A stretch of DNA of 64,000 nt from the NCBI GenBank assembly GCA_028280945.1, contig JANQKV010000006.1, forward strand, positions 27,028 through 91,027. The letters are read 5' to 3'. This DNA comes from Opitutaceae bacterium (GTDB lineage Bacteria > Verrucomicrobiota > Verrucomicrobiia > Opitutales > Opitutaceae). The notes below the pieces were generated by a model. The model was not told the origin of the DNA, did not search any database, and saw only the letters and a program-made list of their open reading frames with translations. Made by a program: the position numbers and the translations under genes. This document shows, piece by piece, positions 45,551 through 55,529 of this stretch (the first letter of the stretch is position 1; each line of letters begins with the position of its first letter).

Positions 45551-47584
45551 ATGAATCGCCGTCACTGGTTATCCCTGGTTCTCACTTCCTCCGCTTCGAC
45601 TGTTCTTTTGTCCCGCTCCCTGCAAGCGATGACGTCCCCGCCTCAGGGCATGGGGTCGGGCCTGTTTTTCGATCCGGCCCACCTGGATGGCATCCGTGAC
45701 AACTACCTGCATCATCCCGAATTTGCCGAATTGCGGCAGGAGCATCGTGACATCGATTTAGCCGCCAAGGAGGCGTGGCTGGACAACGAGATCCGCTACA
45801 ACGATCAGTTGATGACGATGCGGCCGCTGCGGGCATTGGCGGAGGAGTTGGCATTCATTGCGGTGATGACGGACAACCCCGAAGCCGAACGCCTCGCGAA
45901 AAAGGCAGTCCGCACGATCATGAAATTCGAACGCTGGGATTTCTTCCTCGATGGCGACGACCCCATCGCGGTGCAGCGGGCTTCCCACGCCACGGTCGGG
46001 ATCAGTTTGGTGATCGATTTGCTGGGTAACCGTCTCTCGACGGAAGAACGACGGGAGTGGCTTCAGACCATGTGGGAGCGCGGCATCACCCCCTGTTTCC
46101 GCACGGTTGAAGATATCCGCTATCCCCGGACCGTGAAGGGGTGGCGGTTTGATCCCGAAAGCACGTTCTTCGAGCACCGTCCCGGCAACCGCACCGATCA
46201 AAACCGGCGGCCGGAGATCACCATCAACACCAACCTGCGCGCCGTGCCGGCCTCCGCTCTGGTCATTGGCACGATCGCCTACGAGTTGGAGTTTGGGTCC
46301 AATGAAACGCTCGAGCGCTACCGCGAGATGGGGATTTGGGGCGTGGATGCGTTCCGCGAGTTCTTCAAAGCCGACGGCTCCTACGACGAGGAGGTCAACT
46401 ATGCCAATTACACGGCGACCCACCTCGCGCAGGCCATCATTGCTCTGCGGCGGCACAGTGACGTCGACATGACCGACCTGATCGATTGGGACGCCTTCAT
46501 CGATTTCCTCTACAACATGGCGATGCCCACGGAGGCGGATCCTTACGGCGTGGTAAATTGGGGGGACAGCGGGCGCACCCCGGATTCGACGGCGACAGTG
46601 AAACGCACCGGCCTGGCGCACTGGGTCGCGGGTGAGACCGGCAATCCTCTCGCCCGGGGGTTCGCTCAAAACCTCGGCGGCAGTCATGACCTGTGGGCCG
46701 CCCTGTGGTTCGACCCCGATGTGCGGCCTGCGCTGCCGCCCAACCAAAACAAGCTTTGGGTGTCGGACCTGGACCGGGTGGTGGCCCGCACCGGCTACCG
46801 CCCGGAGGACCTGGTGGTGGCGCTGCGCAGCGGTCCCCCCGCCAATCACGAGCACGGCGATCGCAACAGCGTCATCGTGAAGTGTTTCGGTCAGGAGTTG
46901 ATCACCGACCCCTTGCGGCCGGCCTACAGTTACAGCGATCCGGCCTGGCGCATGCGTCTCACCGAGGGTCACAGCGCCATCTTGATCGATGGGCGCGGCC
47001 ATGAGCACCACAACGGGGTTGAAGGCACCAATGCCTCCCGGTCGTTTGCCCGCATTGTTTCCCACCAGGGCACGGACCGCTTTGCCCAATGGGTGAGCGA
47101 TGCTTCCCAGCCCTACCGCTTGGTCGATACGGATATCAAGCTGGTGCGCCGTTCCATGGCGGTGCTCTTCGACCTGCCTGCAGTCATTGTGGTCGACCAT
47201 GTCACGAAGTGGCGCGGCGACTCCACCGTGCAGGCTCGGTTCTTTGGCTACAATTGGGACGGCAAGCTCGGGCTTACGGCCGGGAAGGAGGGTTTCATGA
47301 TTCGCCGGCCGGGATCCGTCCTCAAAGCCCAAGTCTATGCCAACACCCCCTGGTCCAGTGCGGTGGGACAAATGGACATGCTGGGCGAGCGAGCTTCGAT
47401 TCACCCGTTTGTCGACGTGACCACCGAATCCACAACCGATCTCACCATGGTCACCGTCATGGCCCTCGCCGAAGATGAAAGCGACCTGCCGACGATTTCA
47501 GGTCAAGGCGACGGATCCATCTTCCAACTTGAGGTCGGCGGCCAAAAGATCCGCGTGGACCGCGACGAAATCCAGTTAAGCTGA
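45551..47584 (+). CDS. Exported heparinase II/III-like polysaccharide lyase
   Basis: A 677-residue exported protein. The N-terminus has RR followed by a hydrophobic stretch (RRHWLSLVLTSSASTVLLSRSL), a possible Tat or Sec signal. The first half is an alpha toroid (EELAFIAVMTDNPEAERLAKKA, DGSYDEEVNYANYTATH), the second half a beta-rich heparinase II/III-like domain (NHEHGDRNSVIVKCFGQEL, EGHSAILIDGRGHEHHNGVEG). This is the layout of PL12/15/17/21-type lyases acting on uronic-acid polysaccharides. Target polysaccharide unknown; tail to tail with the GH92 gene (14-bp gap). Confidence 0.85.
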   Translation: MNRRHWLSLVLTSSASTVLLSRSLQAMTSPPQGMGSGLFFDPAHLDGIRDNYLHHPEFAELRQEHRDIDLAAKEAWLDNEIRYNDQLMTMRPLRALAEELAFIAVMTDNPEAERLAKKAVRTIMKFERWDFFLDGDDPIAVQRASHATVGISLVIDLLGNRLSTEERREWLQTMWERGITPCFRTVEDIRYPRTVKGWRFDPESTFFEHRPGNRTDQNRRPEITINTNLRAVPASALVIGTIAYELEFGSNETLERYREMGIWGVDAFREFFKADGSYDEEVNYANYTATHLAQAIIALRRHSDVDMTDLIDWDAFIDFLYNMAMPTEADPYGVVNWGDSGRTPDSTATVKRTGLAHWVAGETGNPLARGFAQNLGGSHDLWAALWFDPDVRPALPPNQNKLWVSDLDRVVARTGYRPEDLVVALRSGPPANHEHGDRNSVIVKCFGQELITDPLRPAYSYSDPAWRMRLTEGHSAILIDGRGHEHHNGVEGTNASRSFARIVSHQGTDRFAQWVSDASQPYRLVDTDIKLVRRSMAVLFDLPAVIVVDHVTKWRGDSTVQARFFGYNWDGKLGLTAGKEGFMIRRPGSVLKAQVYANTPWSSAVGQMDMLGERASIHPFVDVTTESTTDLTMVTVMALAEDESDLPTISGQGDGSIFQLEVGGQKIRVDRDEIQLS

Positions 47585-47598
47585 CCGCCAGTGCCGGC

Positions 47599-49926
47599 TT
47601 AATGCGCTCCGCTCGGCCAAAGCGTTTTATTGGGCTCCGAGCCGAGCACCACCTCAAGCAGTCCGCCTTGGGTGATGTCCGCAAAACGAAGTTTTGGAGC
47701 AGTCAGGTTTTCGCCGTTGAGTTGGACTGACTGGATGTAAACATCCGCAGGTGACTTGTGGTGGGTCCGAATTACGAACGTATCGCCTTCGTGAAACTCG
47801 GGATCGAGATGAATCACGACCTCTTTGAACAGGGGACTGCTCAGATCGTAGGCCGGGTCGATGGCGCACCCGCCGTCCATCTCGAATAATCCTATCGATA
47901 ACAGGCAGAAGAGGGAACCCATCTGGCCTTCATCCTCTTCGCCGATCCAGCCCTGAAGAGGATCGAGGTCGAAGAACTCGTCCAAGACATACCGCGTGTA
48001 TTTTTGCGTGAGCCAAGGTTTGCCGGAGTAGTTGAAGAGGAAGGGCGCCTGCAGATTGGGCTGGTTGCCGAGGTTCACGTAGTTCTTGTGGAACCCTTCC
48101 TCGAGGCGGGAATTGAATTCCGCCACTCCGAGCAAATCGATCAGTCCAGGCAGGTCGTGGGGCACGAACCAAGTATAGATCCAGGCCGTGCCTTCCATGT
48201 AGCCAGGGCCATTCCAACCTCCCTCCGTGCCTTCGCGGTGAGGGTCAAAGTCTTCCAGCCAAGTGCCGTCCGCGTGGCGGCGCCGAAGGTATTTGGTGTC
48301 CGGGTCGAACACATTCCGATAGTTGAGGGAACGCTCGTGAAAGTAGGCCGCATCCTCGGCCTGGCCCAGCGATAGAGCCATCTGGCCGAGACACCAGTCG
48401 TCGTAGGCATACTCCATGGTGTTGGACACAGGGCCATACTCTTCGGGAACGTATCCATAATCCATATACGGTTGCAGGTGCCGGTTGCCCGCGTAGCCGC
48501 CCCCGGGGTGTTCGATGCCCTGGTTCAGATAGTCGTGCTTGATGGCTTCATAAGCACTCTCAACGTCGAAGGTGGCCAGACCCTTTTGATGTGCGCTGAT
48601 GATGATGGCATTGTGGTGCTGGGCCCCCATCGTGGCGGCATATTCCAGTCCGGTGGGGGCCTCGGGGATCCAGCCACCGACCTTACCCAGCTCCAGCAGT
48701 GATTTTGCCATGGCCTCGTTCCAGTCCGGAGCCACCAGGGTCCAAAACGGCGCCAAGGTCCATTGGGCTCCCCACAGTCCGTCACTGCTAATGGCGTAGG
48801 GTGTGGCCGGGTCGAGCGTCCGGGTGTGCTCGAACATGTCAGTATATTCACCGTTCACATCGCTGAGGATGTTCTTCCCAAAAAAAGACCGATAGAAATT
48901 TGTGTAGAACAGGGCCACGTTTTGTTCGTTTTCGGAACTCACCTCGACCCGGGCCAGCAGCTCATTCCACTCGTTTTGCGCGTGGGCAACCACGGCGTCG
49001 AAGTCCCAGTCGAAGTCCTGCATCTCGCTGGCGAGGTTCAACTGGGCATTTTCAATGCTGACGAATGAGATCCCGGTCCTGACCTTGACCACCTCCCCCT
49101 CGGAAGTCGCGAAGTTCAGCACGATCCCGCTTTGCGCTCCGCCCGTAAACGTTTCGATACCATTCTGGATGTGACATTCCCGCCGCCAGTCCGTGCCGTA
49201 GTTTGCCGGTTCACCGGCATAGGGTTCAAAATGCCAGCCATCCATGCTGGCGATCGGACGGTTTAGTTCGGAGGCAAAGTAAACCGTGTAAATGTCGGCG
49301 TATTGATTGGATTGCGTGACGTAACCCGAGAATGCGGTTTCGGAGTCCCGTTGGACGTAGGTCTCATGAATGTTTGCCAGCTCCTCCGTCGGGAAATCCA
49401 GGTTGAGGATCAGCCGCGAATCATCGCTCTGCGGGTAGGTAAGTCGCATCAATCCACAGCGCACGGTGGCGGTCAGTTCCACCTTGATATCATAATCGTG
49501 TAGCTCGACCGCATAGTAGCCCGGTTTGGCGCTTTCCGTGTCTTTGTTGATGCGGGATCTATATCCTGCCGTCCACATGTGTCCGAAGGGACCGTCGGTG
49601 CCGCCTGGGTGAAGCTTGGCATATTCCTCGCCGAAGAAGAGTTGGCCAGAGGCGGGCATGAAACTTATCCCGCTCAACGACATGCCGTGCAGATGGCTGA
49701 AGCCGTGGATGCTTGCGTTGGCATATTCGTAACCGCCGTTCCACACGTTGCCTTGGTTATCCGGTCCCAGCTTGACCATGCCGAAGGGAAGGGATGCGGC
49801 GGGGGTCAACATCCAACGGCTGTTGGACGTTCCGGTGAGAGGGTTAACGTAGTCAACGGGTCGTTTTTCAGCGAAGGCGATGCTCGCGAAGAACACGAGC
49901 GCTAGGCATGGAATTGAGCGATACAT
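47599..49926 (-). CDS. GH92 family glycoside hydrolase (alpha-mannosidase type)
   Basis: A 775-residue secreted enzyme with signal LALVFFASIAFA. GH92 landmarks: VDYVNPLTGTSNS at the mature start, FSHLHGMSLSG, SSDGLWGAQWTLAP, GKVGGWIPEAPTG, GNQPNLQAPFLFNYSGKPW and GEEDEGQMG near residue 680. Family members are calcium-dependent exo-alpha-mannosidases. The last motif differs from the commoner G(N)DDxGQMSAW, so specificity may be altered. It could work with the neighbouring lyase on glycans. Confidence 0.9.
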   Translation of the reverse strand: MYRSIPCLALVFFASIAFAEKRPVDYVNPLTGTSNSRWMLTPAASLPFGMVKLGPDNQGNVWNGGYEYANASIHGFSHLHGMSLSGISFMPASGQLFFGEEYAKLHPGGTDGPFGHMWTAGYRSRINKDTESAKPGYYAVELHDYDIKVELTATVRCGLMRLTYPQSDDSRLILNLDFPTEELANIHETYVQRDSETAFSGYVTQSNQYADIYTVYFASELNRPIASMDGWHFEPYAGEPANYGTDWRRECHIQNGIETFTGGAQSGIVLNFATSEGEVVKVRTGISFVSIENAQLNLASEMQDFDWDFDAVVAHAQNEWNELLARVEVSSENEQNVALFYTNFYRSFFGKNILSDVNGEYTDMFEHTRTLDPATPYAISSDGLWGAQWTLAPFWTLVAPDWNEAMAKSLLELGKVGGWIPEAPTGLEYAATMGAQHHNAIIISAHQKGLATFDVESAYEAIKHDYLNQGIEHPGGGYAGNRHLQPYMDYGYVPEEYGPVSNTMEYAYDDWCLGQMALSLGQAEDAAYFHERSLNYRNVFDPDTKYLRRRHADGTWLEDFDPHREGTEGGWNGPGYMEGTAWIYTWFVPHDLPGLIDLLGVAEFNSRLEEGFHKNYVNLGNQPNLQAPFLFNYSGKPWLTQKYTRYVLDEFFDLDPLQGWIGEEDEGQMGSLFCLLSIGLFEMDGGCAIDPAYDLSSPLFKEVVIHLDPEFHEGDTFVIRTHHKSPADVYIQSVQLNGENLTAPKLRFADITQGGLLEVVLGSEPNKTLWPSGAH

Positions 49927-50133
49927 GAGGTCGGTCGGGGCGAAAGGCGTTTGGCGGCAGGATACCGCCTCCTGAGGATTCTGCGCAATGGACTGAAGAG
50001 GTGCGAGATAGCGTGTAACTGGCTTAGCTTACTCGTTAACCGCCGGGTCGCTTGAGCGCAGCGTCCACATGCTCCGATTTTCCATTGGGATGAGCTGGGC
50101 CGAAGGGGATAAACCAACTTGAAACGGCACCAT

Positions 50134-50162
50134 AAAAAGGCCGAAGCGGATTCGCTTCGGCC
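50134..50162 (-). terminator. Terminator after the IPT-domain lipoprotein gene
   Basis: Reading leftward, a perfect 10-bp stem (GGCCGAAGCG/CGCTTCGGCC, AATC loop) is followed by TTTTT. It ends the lipoprotein transcript upstream of the GH92 gene; the rest of the gap (49927-50133) shows no other recognised element. Confidence 0.9.
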
Positions 50163-50188
50163 GGAGAGAAAAACGAAAGAGTTTTTGT

Positions 50189-51106
50189 TTATCGGACCGT
50201 GATTGGAATGGCGATTTCGCCGCCGCCAAACCCGGTCAGGTAAAGGGCGCCGGAACCCGGCAGGCCGCCGCGCACGGGCACGGTCACGGTATTGCTGCCG
50301 GCGGGCACAAAGACCTCGGGCATGATCACGCTGTCCGGCACGTCGGTGGTGATGTCGAGCAGCAGGCCGCCGGTCGGCGCCGCGTTGGGCAGGGTGAAGG
50401 TCAGCGACTGGGTTTCGCCCTGGCTGAGATCGAGGGCGGCCGGGAAGATCTCGATGCCGATCGGGTCGACCCGGAATGTGCCGACGGGCTGTGAACCGGT
50501 CGGGCCGGAAACGGCGACCTGATAATTGCGGCCGGGAGCAACCGCGGGCACAAAGAAGCTCAGGGCGTTGTTGGACTCAAAGACCGTGCGGGTCGGTTGT
50601 CCGTTGAGCGTGACCACGTCCTGCGCGGTGAAACCCTGGCCCACGACGCCGATGCGGGCTCCAACCGGACCGCGGTTGGCGATCATGGAAAGGACCTGGC
50701 GGCTCGTGAGGGTGGAGCGGATGACGGGCGAGTAGGCCTCGCGCAGACTGGCCTTGTTGTTGAAACTCACCTCATAGGTCGCGAGGAAATAATAGGCCAC
50801 CTCGGAACGACCCGCGGGGATGCGGTAGTCGAATTCGAAAACATTGGGGCCCACCGGACTGGGCTGCAGGTCGTGGATCTTGCCGTCGATCACGATCTGC
50901 GGTTGCATCGAATTGGCCACAAATCCGCGCGACTTCGATTCGAACTTGGCCGAGAACGTGTAGATCTGCGACGGGTTGGCGGGCAGTTGCGAGGGCGTGA
51001 GGTTCGTGATGACGAACTCCTTACAGCCAGTGAGCAGGCCGATCATCAAAAAGCCGATGAGGGTTGGCCAGAATCGTCTCGCTTGGAGGATGCGGTTCTT
51101 TTCCAT
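50189..51106 (-). CDS. Lipoprotein with IPT/TIG-like domain
   Basis: A 305-residue lipoprotein (signal LIGFLMIGLLTGC, lipid-modified Cys28). The rest is beta-rich, with a probable IPT/TIG immunoglobulin-like domain (GPVGARIGVVGQGFTAQDVVTLNGQ... FFVPAVAPGRNYQVAVSGP, about 155-230) and a C-terminal segment (SLTFTLPNAAPTGGLLLDITTDV). Function unknown, likely envelope or surface. Start ATG 51106 is chosen from the signal peptide; a longer frame from 51145 exists. Divergent from hemW (55 bp). Confidence 0.75.
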   Translation of the reverse strand: MEKNRILQARRFWPTLIGFLMIGLLTGCKEFVITNLTPSQLPANPSQIYTFSAKFESKSRGFVANSMQPQIVIDGKIHDLQPSPVGPNVFEFDYRIPAGRSEVAYYFLATYEVSFNNKASLREAYSPVIRSTLTSRQVLSMIANRGPVGARIGVVGQGFTAQDVVTLNGQPTRTVFESNNALSFFVPAVAPGRNYQVAVSGPTGSQPVGTFRVDPIGIEIFPAALDLSQGETQSLTFTLPNAAPTGGLLLDITTDVPDSVIMPEVFVPAGSNTVTVPVRGGLPGSGALYLTGFGGGEIAIPITVR

Positions 51107-51161
51107 GAGGTTTCGCAATAAGATCTTGGTGGATACGCAACACAATCACTCCGCGTTGGCA

Positions 51162-52343
51162 ATGAGCGAAATGACTCCGGCTGACGAACTTGGCGGCAGA
51201 CGCGAATCCGCGCCGCTTGGACTCTACGTGCACGTGCCGTTCTGCGCAACAACCTGCGACTTCTGCGCCTTCTACCAAACCGCACCGTCGGCGGCCGGGA
51301 TTGCGCGGTATCTGGATGGCGTCGACAAGGAGATGGAGCTGCTGCCTGCTCCCCGGCCGATTTCCACCGTGTTCTGGGGCGGGGGCACGCCGGGTCTGTT
51401 GTCGCCGCCCAACCTGCGGCGCCTGGGTGAAGCGGTCCGCCGGTATGCGGGAGAGTCGATTGCCGAATGGACCGTTGAGATGGCCCCGGCGTCGGCAACC
51501 GAGGCGCGTCTCAACACGCTCAAGGACCTGGGGATCACCCGCATCTCCCTGGGGGTGCAAAGCCTCAATCCCGCGCTACTTGACGCCTTGGGTCGACAGC
51601 ACACGCGGGAGCAGGTGCTCCGCGCCTACGAGCGGGTGCGCAGCGTGGAGTTCGACAGTGTGAATCTCGATCTGATGTTCGCGTTGCCGGGGCAGACGAA
51701 GGAGGAGTGGTTGGCCGATTTGTCCGAAGCGGTCGCGCTCGGACCGGACCATCTCTCGACCTATTGCCTGACTTTCGAGGAGGACACAAAGTTGTGGGTG
51801 AAACTCTCGGAAGGGCGGGTGAAACTCGACCCCGAGCACGAGGCCCGGCTCTACGAGACAACGTGGTTGCAATTGGCCGGGGCGGGGTTTGCCCAATACG
51901 AGGTCGCTAATTTCGCCCGTCCGGGACACCGCTGCATCCACAATCTCAATACCTGGCACATGCACGAGTGGATTGGACTGGGGCCGGCGGCCGCCTCCCA
52001 GCAGGGCGGATGGCGGGCGAGCAATCCGAGCGACCTCGACGATTGGTGGACGGGACTGGCGTCGGGTCGGCGGGCCACGGCTGAGGCGGTGGAGCTGACG
52101 CCGGATCTGCTGGCGCAGGATGCCTTGATCTTTGGACTGCGGCTGACCACCGGTATCAACCCGGTCTCCCTGGCGCGGCGGTTTCCCTCTTCGCAATGGG
52201 ATGCGGCGCGCGGGGTCCTGCACGACTTGGTGGCGGATGACTTGGCCGAACAGCACGACGGCAAAATTCGCCTGACGGTGCGCGGACGACTGCTGGCCGA
52301 TGCGGTGGGGGAGCAGATTTTGAGTGTGATGGCGGTGGATTAA
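51162..52343 (+). CDS. hemW: HemW-type radical SAM protein (heme chaperone)
   Basis: Formerly called coproporphyrinogen oxidase-like HemN2. Radical SAM motif CATTCDFC (Cys28, 32, 35) preceded by YVHVPFC; further WGGGTPGLL, RISLGVQSLNP, DLMFALPGQT and HNLNTWHMHEWIGLGPAA. The length of 393 residues and lack of HemN-type N-terminal extension support HemW, which delivers heme to respiratory proteins. The frame extends upstream to 50976 over the lipoprotein gene; ATG 51162 is chosen. Confidence 0.9.
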   Translation: MSEMTPADELGGRRESAPLGLYVHVPFCATTCDFCAFYQTAPSAAGIARYLDGVDKEMELLPAPRPISTVFWGGGTPGLLSPPNLRRLGEAVRRYAGESIAEWTVEMAPASATEARLNTLKDLGITRISLGVQSLNPALLDALGRQHTREQVLRAYERVRSVEFDSVNLDLMFALPGQTKEEWLADLSEAVALGPDHLSTYCLTFEEDTKLWVKLSEGRVKLDPEHEARLYETTWLQLAGAGFAQYEVANFARPGHRCIHNLNTWHMHEWIGLGPAAASQQGGWRASNPSDLDDWWTGLASGRRATAEAVELTPDLLAQDALIFGLRLTTGINPVSLARRFPSSQWDAARGVLHDLVADDLAEQHDGKIRLTVRGRLLADAVGEQILSVMAVD

Positions 52344-52349
52344 AGCGAC

Positions 52350-52377
52350 AAAAAAGCGGCCCGATGACGGGGCCGCT
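52350..52377 (-). terminator. Terminator for the leftward small secreted-protein gene
   Basis: Stem AGCGGCCC/GGGCCGCT with a 7-base loop; reading leftward it is followed by TTTTTT. In the hemW direction it has no T-run, so it mainly serves the leftward gene. Confidence 0.85.
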
Positions 52378-52416
52378 GAGCGGAGGATGCCGTGGGTTGG
52401 TTTGGGCCAGCGTGGT

Positions 52417-52974
52417 TTACTTGTCGCTGGTGGCGGCGTCGGCGATGGCCGCTTGATACATCTCGATCATCTGTTCGATGGCGCGCTCGGCGGCGGGACC
52501 GAAGTCCTCGCTGGTGGGACCACCGGACGCATAGTGTGAACTGCGGGCGCGGAACGAACCCATGTCCCATTCCTCGTCGCCAACGGTGAGCGTGGCATCC
52601 ATGGCAAATTCCACGGTCATGGATCGGCCGAAGGACTCCAGTCCCAGTTCCCAACGATAGACATACAGGGTGAGCCGCTGGTGGTAGTCCTTGAGGCCGC
52701 CGGCGAACCGTTCGACTTTCACTTCACCGGGGTAGTTGTTGTCCTCCGCGGCGTTGCGGAGGGCGTCTTTCATGACCAGGAAACGCTCGGTTTCCATGTT
52801 GGGGCGGGTCCAGGCATCGCGGGTGCGCATCATCACGTTGTCGTGGATCACGACCTGGAGGGCCTCCGAACGGTCGACCGGGATGGGTTTGTCGTTTTTG
52901 GCCACCGCCGCGGGGGTGAACCCAACAATCGCGGCGAGCAGGGCGAGGCAGGAGGGGAGTTGCGTTAACTTCAT
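52417..52974 (-). CDS. Secreted hypothetical protein (185 residues)
   Basis: Signal peptide LPSCLALLAAIVGFTPAAVA, then a compact domain with AEDNNYPGEVKVERFAGGLK, YVYRWELGLES, TVEFAMDATLTVGDEEWDMG and a C-terminal helix. The pattern resembles small periplasmic DUF3313/DUF4410-like lipoprotein domains, but no family is confidently recognised. It follows the AmpG-like permease by 33 bp in the same direction and probably shares its transcript. Confidence 0.72.
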   Translation of the reverse strand: MKLTQLPSCLALLAAIVGFTPAAVAKNDKPIPVDRSEALQVVIHDNVMMRTRDAWTRPNMETERFLVMKDALRNAAEDNNYPGEVKVERFAGGLKDYHQRLTLYVYRWELGLESFGRSMTVEFAMDATLTVGDEEWDMGSFRARSSHYASGGPTSEDFGPAAERAIEQMIEMYQAAIADAATSDK

Positions 52975-53007
52975 GGTGCCTAAAGACAAGCGCTCCCGGC
53001 CGGGGTT

Positions 53008-54357
53008 TCAATTCCCGGCACGAGTTTGTGCGGCGTCAGGGCGCCCCCCCTTGGTGTCCGCGGCAACCTGATCGTCGCCCCGCGGGAAGGGCGCAAACCA
53101 CGCTGCAATGAGCGAGGGAATCGCCGCAAAGCACACAATGATGAAGAAGGTTTTGTAGCCGAAATGGTCGGCCATCGGCCCCGAGGCCATCTGCAGCGGC
53201 ACGAGCACAAGGTTCATGATCGCGGTGCAGAAGGCGTAGTGCGTCATGTGGTATTTGCCGGGCGACATCTGCTGCATCATGTAGAGCATGTTGGCCACGA
53301 AGCCGAAGCTGTAGCCGAACTTCTCGAACACCACCAACCACTTGATCACCGCGAAGGAAAGGGGAGCTTCCGGCGAAACCGCCTGGCTCAGGTAGACAAA
53401 GCAGAGGTTGGGCACGTTGATGCACAGCGCCATGAAGAACAGGGTGCGCTTCAACCCGAACCGGGCGATGAACATGCCGCCGAGCAATCCGCCGATCAGC
53501 GTCGCCACCGTGCCGAACAGGCCGTCGATCAATCCTTTCTCCTTTAAGGTGAGGCCGAGGCCGCCGTCTTCCAGCGACGACTGCATGAACAACGGCGCCT
53601 CCACCAACAGCAGGCCCTCGGCGCTGCGAAACAGGAAAACAAACGCCAGCATGCCCCAGATCTTTTCCTTCTGAAAAAACGCCACCAACGTTTCCCCAAA
53701 CGACCGCATGGCCTGGCCCACCGAATGCGCCCGTTCACCCACGCTTCCCTGCGGCAATTTAAAGACATGGTAGACGCCGAGCAGGGCCATGGTGGCCGCG
53801 CTCAGCCCCAGTGACCAGGCCCAGGCCGCCTTGGGCTCGTAGCCGTGGCTCTCCTGCAGGTTGCCCGCGATCCATACCACGGCCGCCACGGCAAACAGCC
53901 GGCCCACGTTCCAAAACACGCCCTGAATTCCGATGTAGGCCGCCTGCCTTTTGGCCTCGAGTGACGTGATGTAAATACCGTCCGCGGTGATGTCCTGCGT
54001 CGAGGAGCAAAACGCCAGGACCCACATCATCGCGATGATGACTTGGAAGTAATTGGGCAGGGGCAGGGCCAGCGCGATCAGGATGAGCAACCCGGTGAGG
54101 GCGAACTCCATCGCGAGCACCCAGAACCGCTTGGTGCGATACATGTCGAGAAACGCCGCCCACAGGGGTTTCAACGACCACATGATGCCGATCGAAGCCG
54201 TCGCGACGGTGATCTGGCCGTCGGAATGACCGAGGTCCTTGAACATGGTTCCTGCCACCCAAATGACGAGGGAGAAGGGGATGCCCATGGCGAAGTAGAG
54301 CGAGGGCACCCAGACAATGGGGTGGGGAATGGCTTTGGTGTCGGCGGGAGAACGCAT
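53008..54357 (-). CDS. AmpG/PucC-like MFS permease
   Basis: A 449-residue MFS protein with about 12 helices. The loop FCSSTQDITADGIYI matches the AmpG-type motif (in AmpG, STQDIVVDA), and the start WVPSLYFAMGIPFSLV is like AmpG. AmpG imports anhydromuropeptides for cell-wall recycling. A divergent M23 peptidase gene (115-bp gap) supports a peptidoglycan theme. Specificity is inferred from similarity. Confidence 0.82.
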   Translation of the reverse strand: MRSPADTKAIPHPIVWVPSLYFAMGIPFSLVIWVAGTMFKDLGHSDGQITVATASIGIMWSLKPLWAAFLDMYRTKRFWVLAMEFALTGLLILIALALPLPNYFQVIIAMMWVLAFCSSTQDITADGIYITSLEAKRQAAYIGIQGVFWNVGRLFAVAAVVWIAGNLQESHGYEPKAAWAWSLGLSAATMALLGVYHVFKLPQGSVGERAHSVGQAMRSFGETLVAFFQKEKIWGMLAFVFLFRSAEGLLLVEAPLFMQSSLEDGGLGLTLKEKGLIDGLFGTVATLIGGLLGGMFIARFGLKRTLFFMALCINVPNLCFVYLSQAVSPEAPLSFAVIKWLVVFEKFGYSFGFVANMLYMMQQMSPGKYHMTHYAFCTAIMNLVLVPLQMASGPMADHFGYKTFFIIVCFAAIPSLIAAWFAPFPRGDDQVAADTKGGRPDAAQTRAGN

Positions 54358-54472
54358 GGGTCGGGGGTGGCTTGCGGATGGAGCATCAGGCGCGGGAGTG
54401 CAAGCATGCGTCCGTTCAACGATTCACGGTCAGGAGTTGAGCTGCGGGCGACAGCCGCATTCAGTCCTGCCC

Positions 54473-55504
54473 ATGCCCGTCGCCTTCGCTCGCATGTTTT
54501 CCCTTCTCCTTGCCGGGTGTGCCCTGTCCTCACCGGCCGTGGCGGAACGCTTGCGACTGGCCTGGCCGACCGCGAATACCGCCTACGCGCGCGGTGAACC
54601 CATCGAGAACTTTATCCAGCCCACGCAATCGGGACGGGTGGAGTCCGGGCTCTATGGTTGTGTGCGCAACAACGGCACGCGGTTTCACGAGGCGCTGGAT
54701 CTGTTCCCCATCAAACGCGATTCCCGCGGGGAGGCGTTGGACGAGATTTTTTCCGTGCTCCACGGGATCGTGCGCTACGTCAACGACGGCCCGGGGCTCA
54801 GCAGCTACGGTCGCTATGTGGTGGTGGAACATACCGACGCGCAACTGCCGGTCTACACGCTATACTCCCACCTCGCCAGCATCGCCCCGGGCATCCGCCC
54901 CGGGGTGCGCGTCCGTACCGGGCAGACCCTCGGCATCATGGGACGCAGTGCGGGGGCGCGTCCGCTGCCCAAAGAGCGCGCCCACCTGCACTTTGAGATC
55001 GGACTGCGGCTCACCGACGACTTTCAGCCCTGGTATGATTGGAAGAAGTTCGGCAGCAAAAATGACCACGGCCGGTGGAACGGGATGAACCTGACGGGGA
55101 TCGACCCCCTGGCCTTTTACGACGCCTTTCGTGCCAGGGAAGTGGATACGTTTCTGGACTTCTGGCGGCGGATCAGTCCGGCGGTGACGGTGCGGTGGGC
55201 CTCGTCGCACGTGCCGGACTTTGTCAAACGCTACCCGGCCCTGCGCGCCGAACCCCTGCCGCTGCGGGGATTGGCCGGCTGGGAAATCGAGTTCGACAAG
55301 TATGGCGTGCCCCTGTCCTTCCGGCCCTTGCGCCAGGTCGATATTGCCGAGTACCGCAAAAACGAGTTGCGGGTGGTGCGGGCGGATACGGCGGTGCTGC
55401 GAGACATCCGGTGCAAGGACCTGGTGCGAAATCGCGGCGGTCGTCTTGCTCCCGATGATGACCTGCAGATGAACCTGCAGCTCCTGCTGGGAATAAGGGA
55501 GTAA
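54473..55504 (+). CDS. M23 family (LytM-like) peptidase
   Basis: A secreted zinc endopeptidase of 343 residues; signal FSLLLAGCALSSPAVA. Zinc ligands His72 and Asp76 in RFHEALDLFP and HxH (171-173) in AHLHFEIG are all present, so it is probably catalytic. A C-terminal extension of about 150 residues (about 190-343) has no recognised domain. The ATG at 54473 is preferred over an upstream frame from 54317. It likely cuts peptidoglycan cross-links. Confidence 0.85.
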   Translation: MPVAFARMFSLLLAGCALSSPAVAERLRLAWPTANTAYARGEPIENFIQPTQSGRVESGLYGCVRNNGTRFHEALDLFPIKRDSRGEALDEIFSVLHGIVRYVNDGPGLSSYGRYVVVEHTDAQLPVYTLYSHLASIAPGIRPGVRVRTGQTLGIMGRSAGARPLPKERAHLHFEIGLRLTDDFQPWYDWKKFGSKNDHGRWNGMNLTGIDPLAFYDAFRAREVDTFLDFWRRISPAVTVRWASSHVPDFVKRYPALRAEPLPLRGLAGWEIEFDKYGVPLSFRPLRQVDIAEYRKNELRVVRADTAVLRDIRCKDLVRNRGGRLAPDDDLQMNLQLLLGIRE

Positions 55505-55529
55505 CGCCCCGGACCATTCTTCCGGGTAT

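Noticed and set aside
45758..47404. 548-residue ORF opposite the heparinase-like gene
   Set aside because: Antisense shadow rich in Arg, Gly and His with no domain.
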